64,000 nucleotides of DNA from Ardenticatenaceae bacterium (GCA_020634435.1 JACKBS010000006.1:496001-560000), one strand, 5' to 3'; positions 8,118 through 17,056 are shown, numbered from the stretch's first letter. A program made the numbers and translations. The notes: generated from the sequence alone by a model not told the origin.

Positions 8118-9298
8118 GGGATGGCATACAATTGGGCATCCAATTCTGTGTCTTGCCAGGCGTCGTGCCAGGTGAGACTGGCGGCGAGCTGGCCGATGGC
8201 GTCTGACGATTTGGCGGAGGAGCCGTTGCCGCCGGTGGCCACGTACACCTGCCCCGGCACCACTGCGTCAATGAGCGGCTTGCCGTGCGGCGTGTAGGTG
8301 ATGAGGCAGCGTTTGGTCTGCCATGATTCCGCCCGCAGCTCTGGAATGATGTCTTCCAGCGCGGCGCGCATGGCGGGCAGGATGGCGTCGCTGTTGCCGT
8401 GGATAAACCAGCGGCGGATGGCTTCCACATCATGTGGCAGGGTTTGGTCGAGCCGCGTGTCGCAGCCCATTTTGAGATAGAAACGGCCGTCTGGATAGCG
8501 AATCGGCGGCAGCAAATAAATCCCGCTGATGTCGGGCGACTCAATCTCATAGATAACGGTGGGCATGTCGCCCAGCCGGGCGGCTTCGGCGGCGTCTAGT
8601 TCGGCCAGGATGATCGTTTCGCTTTTGAGGCGCAGGGGCAACGGCCGTTCCAACAGCCCAAAACAGTTGCTAAAGCCACCCGCTGCGATGAGCAGCTTGC
8701 GCGTTTCGTACTGGTTGCCTTCTTTAGTTTGGATGGTGAGGTGAGTGGGGTGGTAGGTGATGGTAACGGCCGTTTCCCGCAAAATGGTGCCGCCCTGTGC
8801 CGCAAAAACAGCCAACTGCGCTTGGATGAGTCCGCGCGGATTAATGTAGCCAGCGGGCGCATGCTCCAAAATCCCGGCAAAGCCCGCTGGAAAGCGCAGC
8901 TTGGGCAGCCGCGCCGCCAGCTCGTCATTGGTGAGTTCACTGTACGCCACGCCAAAGCGTTGCCCGATGGTGGCCGCGTTTTGCCAATATGCGTGGCTGC
9001 CGTCATTTGGTCCAACGTACAAGCCACCGGTTGGCTCATAAAATTGAATGCCGCTGCGGGTTTCCAATTCGCGGTACTGGGCCATTGAGCGATCCGCCAG
9101 CGTGGCCCAGGTGATATCCTTGCTCAGCCGCCGGGTGATCCGTCCCTGGTCGTAATGGCTGGCAAAAACGCCGTCGTGGGTTTGCGGGTTTTGCGGTTCG
9201 TCGGGGCCGAGAACGGCCGTAGCCGCCCCAAGCCCCTGCAAATACCGTGCCGCTGCCGAGCCCATCAACCCCTTGCCAATCATCAACACATCAAACAT
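8114..9298 (-). CDS. FAD-dependent amino-acid oxidase/dehydrogenase (DAO family)
   Basis: This 394-residue protein starts with a dinucleotide-binding motif (MIGKGLMGSAAARYL) and has the DAO/sarcosine-oxidase C-terminal FAD contact (VATGGNGSSAKSSDAIGQLAA). The spacing and R-rich substrate strand (DQGRITRRLSKD) resemble monomeric sarcosine oxidase/N-methyl-amino-acid oxidases, where FAD is often covalently bound. It is divergent from the trans-3-hydroxyproline dehydratase gene across a 230-bp spacer. A role in the same imino-acid or N-methyl-amino-acid catabolism is a reasonable inference. AAGGAG lies before ATG 9298. Confidence 0.85.
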   Translation of the reverse strand: MFDVLMIGKGLMGSAAARYLQGLGAATAVLGPDEPQNPQTHDGVFASHYDQGRITRRLSKDITWATLADRSMAQYRELETRSGIQFYEPTGGLYVGPNDGSHAYWQNAATIGQRFGVAYSELTNDELAARLPKLRFPAGFAGILEHAPAGYINPRGLIQAQLAVFAAQGGTILRETAVTITYHPTHLTIQTKEGNQYETRKLLIAAGGFSNCFGLLERPLPLRLKSETIILAELDAAEAARLGDMPTVIYEIESPDISGIYLLPPIRYPDGRFYLKMGCDTRLDQTLPHDVEAIRRWFIHGNSDAILPAMRAALEDIIPELRAESWQTKRCLITYTPHGKPLIDAVVPGQVYVATGGNGSSAKSSDAIGQLAASLTWHDAWQDTELDAQLYAIP

Positions 9299-9527
9299 GG
9301 TTTGCTCCTTTTCTTAACGCAGAGACGCGGAGGCACAGAGGGTTGGTCTGCGTTAGCCTTGTTGACTCGCGTCCCAAGTCAAATTTAACGCAAAGGGGCA
9401 AAGCGGCAAAGAAAGCTTGTTTTTTTACGCCTTCCCCGCAAAATTGGTAGATTGCAAGGCAACTCACATGGCGCACCAGCCCCTCCGCGTCTCTGCGCCT
9501 CGGCGTTAAAAATTTTAGGAGAAGCAT
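9299..9527. repeat. divergent spacer filled with inverted repeats
   Basis: AACGCAGAGACGCGGAGGC (about 9316) is answered by CTCCGCGTCTCTGCGCCTC (about 9484). Between them lies AACGCAAAGGGGCAAAGCGG (about 9388). The spacer can fold into one large imperfect hairpin. Promoters for the divergent genes must lie here, but I cannot pick them out. Confidence 0.55.
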
Positions 9528-10556
9528 ATGCTCAACTGGACACCCCCACAAAATTGGCAGCAAATCAGCGCAATTGATGCCCATACGGGCGGCGAACCGC
9601 TGCGCATTTTTACCAGCGGTATCCCGCCCATTCCCGGCGACACCATTTTGGCCAAGCGGCGTTACGCGCAGGAAAATCTGGATTGGCTGCGCACGGCGAC
9701 GATGTGGGAGCCGCGCGGCCATGCGGACATGTATGGCTGTATCTTCACCGAGCCTGTGACGCCCGATGGCGATCTAGGGGTGCTCTTTTTGCACAACGAG
9801 GGGTTCAGCACGATGTGCGGCCACGGCATCATCGGCCTGACAAAGGTGGCGCTGGACACGGGCATGATCGACAAGCCGGGCGACGCGCCGGTGCTAAAGA
9901 TAGATACGCCTGCTGGTCGGGTGGTGGCGACGGGGAAGAGGGATGAGAACGGCCGTATCACCTCCGTCTCCTTCCAAAATGTGCCCTCATTTGTGCTGGC
10001 GCTGGACCAAACGGTTGACGTACCCGGCCTGGGCAGCGTCCGCTATGATGTCTCTTACGGCGGCGGTTTTTATGCGTTTGTGGATGCCGAATCGGTCGGG
10101 CTGGGGTTGACGGCCGACGATTTTCGCCAGCTGATTGATTTGGGCCGACGCATTAAGCACGCGGTGATGGCCAGCCTGCCCATCGTGCATCCGTTTGAGC
10201 CGGATTTGGGCTTTTTGTACGGCACTATCTTTGTCGGTGCGGCGCACGATCCGGCGCACCACAGCCGCAACGTCTGCATTTTTGCCGATGGCGAGGTAGA
10301 CCGCAGCCCGACGGGTACCGGGGTCAGCGCTCGCGCCGCGCTGCACTTTGCTAAAGGGGAAATCGGCCTGCATGAGCCGTTTGTGGTGGAGAGCATTTTG
10401 GGCAGCACTTTCACGGGCGAGGTGGTGGCCACGACGGAATTTGGGCCGCATACGGCCGTCATTCCCCAGGTTACCGGTACAGCGCACATTTGCGGTTTCA
10501 ACCAACTGCTCATCGACCCGGAAGATCCGCTGGGGCATGGCTTTTTGCTGCGATAA
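9528..10556 (+). CDS. trans-3-hydroxy-L-proline dehydratase (proline racemase family)
   Basis: This 342-residue protein belongs to the proline racemase fold. The first catalytic Cys is present (MCGHG, Cys97). The second, normally in DRSPCGTG, is Thr262 in DRSPTGTG. In the characterised family, Cys/Cys marks racemases and 4-hydroxyproline epimerases, while Cys/Thr marks trans-3-hydroxy-L-proline dehydratase (human L3HYPDH type). That enzyme yields an imine product which is later reduced to proline. The N-terminal IDAHTGGEPLRI is characteristic. Start ATG 9528 has AGGAG 8 nt upstream. No pyrroline-2-carboxylate reductase is nearby. Confidence 0.85.
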   Translation: MLNWTPPQNWQQISAIDAHTGGEPLRIFTSGIPPIPGDTILAKRRYAQENLDWLRTATMWEPRGHADMYGCIFTEPVTPDGDLGVLFLHNEGFSTMCGHGIIGLTKVALDTGMIDKPGDAPVLKIDTPAGRVVATGKRDENGRITSVSFQNVPSFVLALDQTVDVPGLGSVRYDVSYGGGFYAFVDAESVGLGLTADDFRQLIDLGRRIKHAVMASLPIVHPFEPDLGFLYGTIFVGAAHDPAHHSRNVCIFADGEVDRSPTGTGVSARAALHFAKGEIGLHEPFVVESILGSTFTGEVVATTEFGPHTAVIPQVTGTAHICGFNQLLIDPEDPLGHGFLLR

Positions 10557-10564
10557 AACATGGT

Positions 10565-10658
10565 AAACCTGACAGGTTTTCAAGGTGACTTCAATTAAAG
10601 TCGAGTTGCTATACAAAGAAATTTGTTGGCAAAATAGCGTCGTAAACCTGTCAGGTTT
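10565..10658. repeat. paired AAACCTGNCAGGTTT palindromes
   Basis: AAACCTGACAGGTTT (10565-10579) and AAACCTGTCAGGTTT (10644-10658) are each palindromic around one base and flank an AT-rich spacer. The same element occurs at 62938-63012. Confidence 0.65.
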
Positions 10659-10672
10659 TGGTTGCAGAAGAT

Positions 10673-11578
10673 ATGAATTTACCGACACATTTTGTAAAAA
10701 CGGTTACAAGCACGTTCACGGGCGGGGCCGAGTGGCTGGAGAATTTGCCAAATTTGCTGGCTGAGTGTGAGCGGCGGTGGGATTTGGCGATACGGCCGTC
10801 CAACTTCACCCTTTCCTACAACTACGTCGCCCCCGCCACGCTGGCCGACGGCACGGAAATTGTGCTCAAGGTGGGCGTGCCCAACCGGGAGCTGAGCACC
10901 GAGATCGCGGCGCTGTGGCTGTACGACGGGCGCGGCTGCGTTCGCCTGCTGGATGCGGATGCGGACGCAGGCATCTTGCTGCTGGAGCGGCTGCATCCCG
11001 GCGAAATGCTCACCATCGTCACCGACGATGACGAGGCAACGCGGCTTGCCGCTCTGGCAATGCAAACCTTGTGGCGGCCGCTGCCCGCCGCACACAGCTT
11101 TCCTTCTGTGACGAATTGGGCCGCAGGGCTGGCCAAACTGCGCGAGGCGTTTGGTGGGGGGACGGGGCCATTTGATGAGACGTTGGTGGAAACGGCCGAA
11201 TCTCTCTTCACCGATCTGCTGGCCTCCAGCGGCGAACCGGTGCTGCTCCACGGCGATTTGCACCATTACAACATTTTGTCCGCAGGGGATGGCTGGCGGG
11301 TGATTGACCCCAAAGGTATTGCGGGGGAACCGGCCTACGAAGTGGGTGCCCTGCTGCGCAATCCTTTCACACTCTATGATGAGCCTGAGATTAAGCAGAT
11401 CACGGCGCGACGGCTGGACATTTTGGCCGAAACGTTGGACATGGGCCGCGAACGGCTGCGGCAATGGAGCCTGGCCCAGGCCGTCCTCTCCGCCTGGTGG
11501 AGCTACGAAGATGGCGGCGACCCGACCTCTTGGGAGCCCACGATGCGCTTGGCGGGTGTGCTAGCTGAGTTAGGTTAA
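10673..11578 (+). CDS. aminoglycoside/hydroxyurea phosphotransferase-family kinase
   Basis: This protein of about 301 residues has the APH catalytic loop LLHGDLHHYNIL and the metal-binding VIDPKGIAGEPAYE. That exact arrangement is typical of the streptomycin 6-phosphotransferase/hydroxyurea kinase group (APH(6)). Such enzymes phosphorylate and inactivate aminoglycosides, but chromosomal homologues in environmental bacteria often have unknown metabolic substrates. I prefer ATG 10673 over the upstream TTG at 10658, because the TTG lies in the palindromic repeat. No resistance cassette or mobile element adjoins it. Confidence 0.85.
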   Translation: MNLPTHFVKTVTSTFTGGAEWLENLPNLLAECERRWDLAIRPSNFTLSYNYVAPATLADGTEIVLKVGVPNRELSTEIAALWLYDGRGCVRLLDADADAGILLLERLHPGEMLTIVTDDDEATRLAALAMQTLWRPLPAAHSFPSVTNWAAGLAKLREAFGGGTGPFDETLVETAESLFTDLLASSGEPVLLHGDLHHYNILSAGDGWRVIDPKGIAGEPAYEVGALLRNPFTLYDEPEIKQITARRLDILAETLDMGRERLRQWSLAQAVLSAWWSYEDGGDPTSWEPTMRLAGVLAELG

Positions 11579-11672
11579 GGAACACAGAGGTACACGGAGA
11601 AATCACAGAGTTGCACAGAGAGTTGTCTTTTCTCCGTGTACCTCTTTTTGTCTCTGTGAAACTCTGTGTTCC
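11579..11672. repeat. imperfect inverted repeat, possible transcript end
   Basis: AACACAGAGGTACACGGAG pairs with CTCCGTGTACCTC and GAAACTCTGTGTTCC across about 90 bp directly after the kinase stop codon. The fold would make a long hairpin, but the T-run is interrupted. Confidence 0.55.
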
Positions 11673-11789
11673 AAAAAGAATTGGTAAGCGCTGTACGGCC
11701 GTTTCGTAGCACAATCGTGAGCCTGGCGATGGGCACCTGTTTTTGTTTCTACTTACACTGTCTTTATTTGTTGGCGGAGGTGGTAGAAA

Positions 11790-12989
11790 ATGAAAAGATT
11801 GGGTTTGTTTTCGCTGAGTTTCGCTGTTTTTTTAGGATTGACGGGTTGTGTGCCAATGGCCGTATCTGACTTGCCCATCAGTCCAACCGTGGGGGCAACG
11901 GCCGTACCCACCGAGATACCCACTCTCATCCCCATAACATCTACGCCCACGGCAGCGCCTCCAAATCCCAAAAACACACCGGCTTCAAGGCCCGCCCGCC
12001 CTTCACCGACACCAACCGCTACCCCCTTTGACTTTCCTGAGATTTGGGCGAACTCGATAACGAATACCGATTACGGTGCTGTCTGGTCCGTGCCCGTAGA
12101 TTGGCAGGAGATAACTGTAGCTGCACCCTCACCCGATTCGGTTTTTTGGCAAGCGTGGGCAAATGATCTAGACGCAGCTTCTGTGGAGCTTCCTCCTAGG
12201 CAAATGCGTTTGACGATCTATGTCGAAAACGATGATTCAGACGCACCAATCGGAGTTGAGCAGCGTACCCTTTGGGGCGTTGTTGTGTGGACACAAGAGA
12301 TAACAGGTGCTGACAATGACGACTTTGACCTACGACTAAGCCTGGCTACAGTTCGTGAACCGTACCAATATCATTACCAGCTCGATTGCACCCAATTTGA
12401 GCAAGCCACAGCCGCCGAGCAGGCGACTTTCACCGCCTTTTGTCGTTATCAATGGGATTTTCTATTTCGCTTTTGGGGGTTATGTGCGGTGCCGATGGAA
12501 CAGGAAGCAAATTCTGCCGAGGGGCAGCAGGTAAGCGACGATTGGTATCATTATTTCTACGAGGTTCCAATTGACTGGCTGAAGCTCCAAGGCCCAACGC
12601 CTGATCGAATTACATTCTTTAGCGATCCATTGGTTTACAACCAGCCAAATGAATGCGCCTTGCCAAACGGATTGATAAAGGTGGATTTTTCAGTTGACCC
12701 ACCGGGCAATTTTGGCACAGGCGAACCGGATGGTGCCCCGGATACGACAGACTATGCCGAGACAACTGTTGCCGGGCACCCAGCCTGGATTCAAGTTATT
12801 CAGGGTGGCGAATTAATGGGTCCAGCCGACTTGGGTATGAAAGTTTACATCAGAGGAGACGATTTTTGGTATCACTTTTGGCTGCTTTGTATTCCGCCGA
12901 CGGATGCAGATGTGGCCACACAAGATGCGTTCAAGGCCCAATGCGAGGTTACCACAAGCCAAATTTTGGCCAGCTTTGAGATTCGCTAG
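11790..12989 (+). CDS. Thr/Pro-linker lipoprotein, unknown function
   Basis: This 399-residue protein begins with a lipoprotein signal (hydrophobic run then LTGC, so Cys20 would be lipidated). A Thr/Pro-rich linker follows over about residues 28-85. The remainder holds two related segments, each starting near DWQEITV or DWLKLQG, with repeated acidic and aromatic patches (VYIRGDDFWYHFWLLC at the end). Paired cysteines appear in each half. I recognise no enzyme motif. It is probably anchored on the outer face of the cell membrane. GGAGG lies 11 nt before the ATG. Confidence 0.75.
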   Translation: MKRLGLFSLSFAVFLGLTGCVPMAVSDLPISPTVGATAVPTEIPTLIPITSTPTAAPPNPKNTPASRPARPSPTPTATPFDFPEIWANSITNTDYGAVWSVPVDWQEITVAAPSPDSVFWQAWANDLDAASVELPPRQMRLTIYVENDDSDAPIGVEQRTLWGVVVWTQEITGADNDDFDLRLSLATVREPYQYHYQLDCTQFEQATAAEQATFTAFCRYQWDFLFRFWGLCAVPMEQEANSAEGQQVSDDWYHYFYEVPIDWLKLQGPTPDRITFFSDPLVYNQPNECALPNGLIKVDFSVDPPGNFGTGEPDGAPDTTDYAETTVAGHPAWIQVIQGGELMGPADLGMKVYIRGDDFWYHFWLLCIPPTDADVATQDAFKAQCEVTTSQILASFEIR

Positions 12990-13039
12990 GCCGGAGCAAA
13001 ACACAAATGATACGAATAGACGAATGACATGAATATTGT

Positions 13040-14173
13040 TTATTGATGGGATTCGTGGTGGACTTTTTCGAGTGTGTGCAGGAGTTGTACGGCCGTTTCT
13101 TCCCACCTAAACCTTCTCACATTTTCAAACCCACGCTGCACCAATTCTTGCCGGTACGCTTCGTCCTGCACCAGGCGCTGCATGCCCTGGGTGATGGCCG
13201 CCGTGTCCAGCGGATCGACCAGCAGGGCGGCGTCCCCGGCAACTTCGGGCAGGGAGCTGGTGGTGGCGGTGAGTACGGCCGTTCCGCATGCCTGCGCCTC
13301 CAATACGGGAAAGCCAAACCCTTCGTACAAGGATGGATAGAGAACGGCCGTTGCCCCCGAAAGCAGCGCCGCCTTGTCTGCCTCGTCCACAAACCCCGTC
13401 ACTATAATCTTTTCACGGATTACCGCTGACTGATTACCGATTACTTCCAAAATGGGCTGCGACAGCCAACCCGCTTTGCCCGCCAATACCAACTGGTGGG
13501 GCAGGCCGCTGGCAGCGTAGGCCTGGATGAGCCGAACGAGGTTTTTGCGCGGTTGCAGGGTGCTGAGATAGAGCAGGTAGGGTGAGGTGAGGTGATATTT
13601 GTGGCGAACGGCCGTTAGCACATCTTCATCCGTCACGGGCTGCAAAGCGGGGTCTACGCCGGGGTAAATCACATCAATTTTGGCGGCAGGGATGCCGTCT
13701 AGTTGGATGAGGTCTTGCTTGGTCGCTTCAGAATCAGCCACGACGCGGCGGGCGCGACGGCCGTTGTGCCGCGTGCTCCAGCGCAGGTAAGCTAGCTGTC
13801 GCCACGGATGCGCCTCCGGGAAGTGGTGGTAGCCCAAATCATGCACCGTCGCTACCGATGGCCCAAAATAGCTAAACGGAATGACGTGTGCCGGTGTAAA
13901 AAAAACGTCCGGGGGGTGTTGGCGAAGTTCGGCGGCCAACCGCACGTGGGTCCACAAGCGCGGGAACGGAATGGCAATGTGTTCAGCCTGGGGAAAGGCG
14001 GCAAATAGCTCGGGCGGTGGGGGCTGGTTGAAGTAGAGTCGAATCCGGTGATTTTGTCTCAACGCCAATGGAATCAACGCCTGGAGCAAAAAAGTGGCGT
14101 ACGCCTCCGTGCCCGTGCGCTGCCCGGTAATCGTGCGGCTGGCGTCTATGCCAATTGTTAGCCTGCGGGTCAT
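13040..14173 (-). CDS. glycosyltransferase family 4
   Basis: This 377-residue GT-B glycosyltransferase has an N-terminal nucleotide-fold half (IGIDASRTITGQRTGTEAYA) and the donor-binding motif ATAVLYPSLYEGFGFPVLEAQACG of the group, with the E-x7-E pair. It would transfer a sugar from an NDP donor to a cell-surface acceptor. The linker after the first GT-B strand (EVIGNQSAVIREKIIVTG) is encoded partly by the ACCGATTACCG repeat also seen elsewhere in the window. The gene contains several ACGGCCGT octamers. It is not adjacent to other glycan genes, so substrate and pathway are unknown. Confidence 0.88.
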   Translation of the reverse strand: MTRRLTIGIDASRTITGQRTGTEAYATFLLQALIPLALRQNHRIRLYFNQPPPPELFAAFPQAEHIAIPFPRLWTHVRLAAELRQHPPDVFFTPAHVIPFSYFGPSVATVHDLGYHHFPEAHPWRQLAYLRWSTRHNGRRARRVVADSEATKQDLIQLDGIPAAKIDVIYPGVDPALQPVTDEDVLTAVRHKYHLTSPYLLYLSTLQPRKNLVRLIQAYAASGLPHQLVLAGKAGWLSQPILEVIGNQSAVIREKIIVTGFVDEADKAALLSGATAVLYPSLYEGFGFPVLEAQACGTAVLTATTSSLPEVAGDAALLVDPLDTAAITQGMQRLVQDEAYRQELVQRGFENVRRFRWEETAVQLLHTLEKVHHESHQ

Positions 14174-14182
14174 CTGAATTAA

Positions 14183-14250
14183 TCCACAGATTACACAGAT
14201 TTCGCAGATGAGATCACCTTAATCTGTGTAATCTGCGAAATCTGTGGATA
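14183..14250. repeat. ATCCACAGATTACACAG inverted repeat
   Basis: AATCCACAGATTACACAG at about 14183 and its inverse AATCTGTGTAATCTGCG at about 14220 make a near-perfect long hairpin between two minus-strand genes. The same arm occurs alone at 6083 and 44151. Confidence 0.7.
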
Positions 14251-14252
14251 TT

Positions 14253-14834
14253 TTACTCGCAGCCAGGGCCAAGCGAGAGGTAATCTTCGGCCACCCAGCC
14301 TTCATCACCCGAGATATTATCCCGGACTTTGCGCCAGGTGATGCCATTGGCTTCTTGGGCTGGTTCATCTTGAATCAAGGTTACGAAGGTAGCTTCGGCC
14401 AGGATGCCAATGTCTGCGCCGCCCGGCGTCTCGCGCAGGGTGAGGCCATTGCCTGAGGTCCCTTCCACGATGGCGCGGCATAAAATGGCCGTTGGTGTGG
14501 CGGTGGGGATGGCAGCATCCACCGTGGGCGTCGGGGAGGGCGTGGGGGGGAATACGCCCAGCTCCACGGTAGGCGTGACGGTAATTTCACCCTCAAGCAC
14601 GGCATCTGCCTCGGCTTCGACGGCTTGTGATTGCAGTTCTTGCGAGGCCATGTAGCCCACTGCCGCAATAAACAGCAAGGTGCTGCCCAACAGGGTTAGC
14701 GCCGCGCGGCGCAAGACGGCTTCGCGCTCCAGCGTGTAGAAGCGCGCGCCACCACGCCGGATGCTTTGGTAAGTGGCTACCGCCAGCAGGAGTCCAGCGA
14801 AGCTCAGGACGATGGGAATAATAAGTGCACTCAT
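14253..14834 (-). CDS. membrane-anchored SH3-domain protein
   Basis: This 193-residue protein has two N-terminal membrane segments (about residues 3-20 and 44-64), a Thr/Pro-rich linker (TPSPTPTVDAAIPTATPT) and a C-terminal bacterial SH3 domain (GLTLRETPGG...WRKVRD...GWVAEDYL). SH3b domains usually bind peptidoglycan or cell-wall peptides. The two cysteines flanking the SH3 domain (LCRA and GPGCE) could form a disulfide. It ends 7 bp upstream of tsaC on the same strand, suggesting co-transcription after TsaC's own neighbour order is reversed; function is otherwise unknown. Confidence 0.75.
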   Translation of the reverse strand: MSALIIPIVLSFAGLLLAVATYQSIRRGGARFYTLEREAVLRRAALTLLGSTLLFIAAVGYMASQELQSQAVEAEADAVLEGEITVTPTVELGVFPPTPSPTPTVDAAIPTATPTAILCRAIVEGTSGNGLTLRETPGGADIGILAEATFVTLIQDEPAQEANGITWRKVRDNISGDEGWVAEDYLSLGPGCE

Positions 14835-14841
14835 AAATTTG

Positions 14842-15492
14842 TTATTTGGTTAGCCCCAACAGCGATTTAGCCGAGATGGGGCCTTCCCGCAATATTTTTA
14901 GCTCGTGGCCAGTGCAGTCCAGGATAGTTGAGGCCAGGCTGTGGGGCGAGGGGCCGTCGTCGATAACGGCCGTTACCCATCCCGCCAACTGTTCTACGGC
15001 AGCAACGGCCGTTTCGGCTGGTTTTTGCCCGGAAAGGTTAGCGCTGGTAACGGCCAGCGCCCCGCCCGCCGCCCGAATGATGTCGCGCGCCACACTGTTA
15101 TCGGGAATGCGCACGGCGATGGCGTCATTGTTAGAGATTTCAGGGGGCAAGTCTGGATGTTTGGGCAGCAAAATGGTGAGCGGGCCGGGCCAATACTGGT
15201 TGATGAACGTCTGGGCTACGGTCGGGACAAAGCGGGCTACGCGCAGCAGATCGCTGTTGTCGGCCAGGAGGATCGGGATGGCTTTTGTGTTTTCTCGCTG
15301 CTTGGCAGCATAAATGGCGCGAATGGCCGCCGGATTAAACGCATCTCCGGCCAGGCCATACAGCGTGTCCGTGGGAATGACGATCAGGCGACCAGCCCTA
15401 GCCTCTTCCGCCGCCTGGATGATGCTTCCAGGGCGGTGGGCAGGCAAAAGTTGTGTTTGGTTGGGGGCATACGGCCGTTCTTGACTGTCCAA
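14842..15492 (-). CDS. tsaC: threonylcarbamoyl-AMP synthase
   Basis: This 216-residue YrdC/Sua5-type protein makes threonylcarbamoyl-AMP from threonine, bicarbonate and ATP for the t6A37 modification of ANN-decoding tRNAs. Family marks are IPTDTLYGLAGDA, the KQR...TKAIPILL nucleotide site and the SANLSGQ loop. The length fits YrdC domains without the C-terminal Sua5 extension. No ATG is available near the N-terminus, so TTG 15492 preceded by GGAAGAG is the likely start. It lies 49 bp after prmC on the same strand, a common pairing of translation-quality genes. Confidence 0.92.
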   Translation of the reverse strand: MDSQERPYAPNQTQLLPAHRPGSIIQAAEEARAGRLIVIPTDTLYGLAGDAFNPAAIRAIYAAKQRENTKAIPILLADNSDLLRVARFVPTVAQTFINQYWPGPLTILLPKHPDLPPEISNNDAIAVRIPDNSVARDIIRAAGGALAVTSANLSGQKPAETAVAAVEQLAGWVTAVIDDGPSPHSLASTILDCTGHELKILREGPISAKSLLGLTK

Positions 15493-15510
15493 ATTTTTCT
15501 CTTCCGAATG

Positions 15511-15548
15511 AAGTAATTAGGTAATTGAGTAATTTGCTTCATTACTCA
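15511..15548. repeat. TAATTGAGTAATT repeat
   Basis: GAAGTAATTAGGTAATTGAG and GCTTCATTACTCAATTTC form an imperfect inverted repeat in the prmC-tsaC spacer, overlapping the end of prmC. A larger copy lies at 17057-17131. Confidence 0.5.
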
Positions 15549-16381
15549 ATTTCAATCTTCACAATGCGATCATGCCCGGCATAGTCGGGCAAAACGGTAA
15601 CGCTGGCTTCCGGGAAATAGCTTTGGGCCAGCGCCTGTGCGCCTGGTCCCTGCTGCCAGCCAATTTCCAAAAAAATAGCGCCGTTGGGTCGGAGCCGGGT
15701 CACGGCCTGTTCCAGCAGCCGCCGGATGATGTCCAGGCCATCCTCGCCTCCGTCCAGAGCCAGCGCAGGCTCATGCAATTTTACCCCATCAGCCAGCGCC
15801 TGCCACTCGCCCGTGGTGACGTAGGGCAGGTTGGCCACAATCATGTCCACTGGTTCGGTGACCGCTTGCAGCAAATCGCTCTGCTGAAAATGAATGCGGT
15901 CGGGGGCTAGCAGCTGGCCGTTTTGCTGGGCTACGGCCAGGGCCGCGGGGGAGATGTCTACGGCCGTTATCAACAACTCAGGTAAAAAGCGAGCCAGAGC
16001 AATGGCAATGCAGCCGCTGCCGGTGCCCACATCGACGGCCGTTTGCGCACCGTATTGTTTGGCATAGGAGACGGCCGTTTCGACCAACTGCTCTGTCTCT
16101 GGCCGGGGAATGAGCACCGCCGGGGTGACATGCACATCAAAGTCAAAAAATGGCGCGTGGCCGATGATGTAAGGAATGGGTTCTTGCTGTTCAGCCCGGC
16201 AAATTAGCTGTTGATATTGCTGTTCCTGCTCGGTGGTTAGCCACTGATCGTAATGCACCACCAGGTAGCTGTAGGGCACGTCGAGCAGGTGCTCCAGCAG
16301 CAGGCGGGCATCCAGCTGGGGTGTGGGCGAATGGGGGGTGAGTTGGGAACGGCCGTACAGCAGCGCCGACTGAATATTCAT
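15542..16381 (-). CDS. prmC: peptide chain release factor glutamine methyltransferase
   Basis: This 279-residue protein methylates the Gln of the GGQ motif in RF1/RF2 using S-adenosylmethionine. It has the N-terminal helical domain and a SAM motif (AVDVGTGSGCIAIALA at about residues 114-129). The substrate-binding motif is VANLPYVT at about residue 184. Characterised enzymes carry Asn-Pro-Pro-Tyr; here the second position is Leu, which I believe also occurs in related lineages and should keep the Asn and Tyr contacts. A good promoter ends 8 nt before ATG 16381. tsaC follows. Confidence 0.92.
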   Translation of the reverse strand: MNIQSALLYGRSQLTPHSPTPQLDARLLLEHLLDVPYSYLVVHYDQWLTTEQEQQYQQLICRAEQQEPIPYIIGHAPFFDFDVHVTPAVLIPRPETEQLVETAVSYAKQYGAQTAVDVGTGSGCIAIALARFLPELLITAVDISPAALAVAQQNGQLLAPDRIHFQQSDLLQAVTEPVDMIVANLPYVTTGEWQALADGVKLHEPALALDGGEDGLDIIRRLLEQAVTRLRPNGAIFLEIGWQQGPGAQALAQSYFPEASVTVLPDYAGHDRIVKIEIE

Positions 16382-16389
16382 AGCCCAGA

Positions 16390-16418
16390 AGCATAGAGGG
16401 TGGCACTGAATAAAGCAA
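16390..16418 (-). promoter_or_regulatory. leaderless-type promoter of prmC
   Basis: On the minus strand: TTGCTT (16418-16413), a 17-bp spacer, TATGCT (16395-16390), then 8 nt to ATG 16381. No ribosome binding site fits between. Confidence 0.55.
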
Positions 16419-16465
16419 AAAAGAGCCTGGAGATTAGAGATTATTAATCTCCAAGCCCCAAGCTC
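16417..16465 (-). terminator. intrinsic terminator downstream of cysC
   Basis: On the minus strand the arms GAGCTTGG...GGAGATT and AATCTCC...AGGCTC fold into a hairpin followed by TTTTTTGC. It lies 36 bp after the cysC stop. Confidence 0.7.
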
Positions 16466-16500
16466 CTCAGTTAGTTTTCAGGTGTATGAAAAATTTTCGC

Positions 16501-17049
16501 TTACGCTGCTTCTGCTACAGGAATCAGACCACGCTTTTCCAGCTCACCGATGATGAAGGCAGCGCTTTCAGCAACGGTTTGTTTGTCGGTGCGCACGTGA
16601 ATATCCGGGTTGGCTGGGGCTTCAAATGGGTCCGAAATGCCGGTGAAGTTTTTGATCTCGCCAGCCAGCGCTTTTTTGTACATCCCTTTGACGTCTCGTT
16701 CGATCACAACGTCCAGCGGCGCATCCACAAATACTTCCAGGAAGTTGGTGGTGCTGGCCCGCACGTCATCGCGGATGGATTGGTAGGGGGAGATGAAGGA
16801 GCAGATGCAGCCCACGCCATTGCGCGAGAGCAGTTTGGCCACAAAGGTGATGCGCTCGATGTTCTTTTCGCGGTCTTCTTTGGAGAAACCCAGGTCGCGG
16901 GTCAGGCTTTCGCGCACGACGTCGCCATCCAGCCGTTCCAGGCGCAGATCGCGGTCAGCCAGTTGATCCAGCAGTTCCAGAGCAATAGTCGTTTTTCCAG
17001 CGCCAGACAGGCCGGTCATCCAGAGTACAAATCCTTGTTGTTCAGTCAT
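16501..17049 (-). CDS. cysC: adenylylsulfate (APS) kinase
   Basis: This 182-residue enzyme phosphorylates APS to PAPS, the activated sulfate used by sulfotransferases and PAPS reductase. The P-loop is GLSGAGKTT (residues 14-22). The family motifs LDGDVVRESL, FISPYQSIRDDVR and the KGMYKKALAGEIKNFTGISDPFE lid region are all present. It lies 88 bp downstream of a Sat-CysC fusion that has its own APS kinase domain, so the operon carries two. AGAGGA precedes the ATG and a terminator follows. Confidence 0.93.
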   Translation of the reverse strand: MTEQQGFVLWMTGLSGAGKTTIALELLDQLADRDLRLERLDGDVVRESLTRDLGFSKEDREKNIERITFVAKLLSRNGVGCICSFISPYQSIRDDVRASTTNFLEVFVDAPLDVVIERDVKGMYKKALAGEIKNFTGISDPFEAPANPDIHVRTDKQTVAESAAFIIGELEKRGLIPVAEAA

Positions 17050-17056
17050 AATAAAT

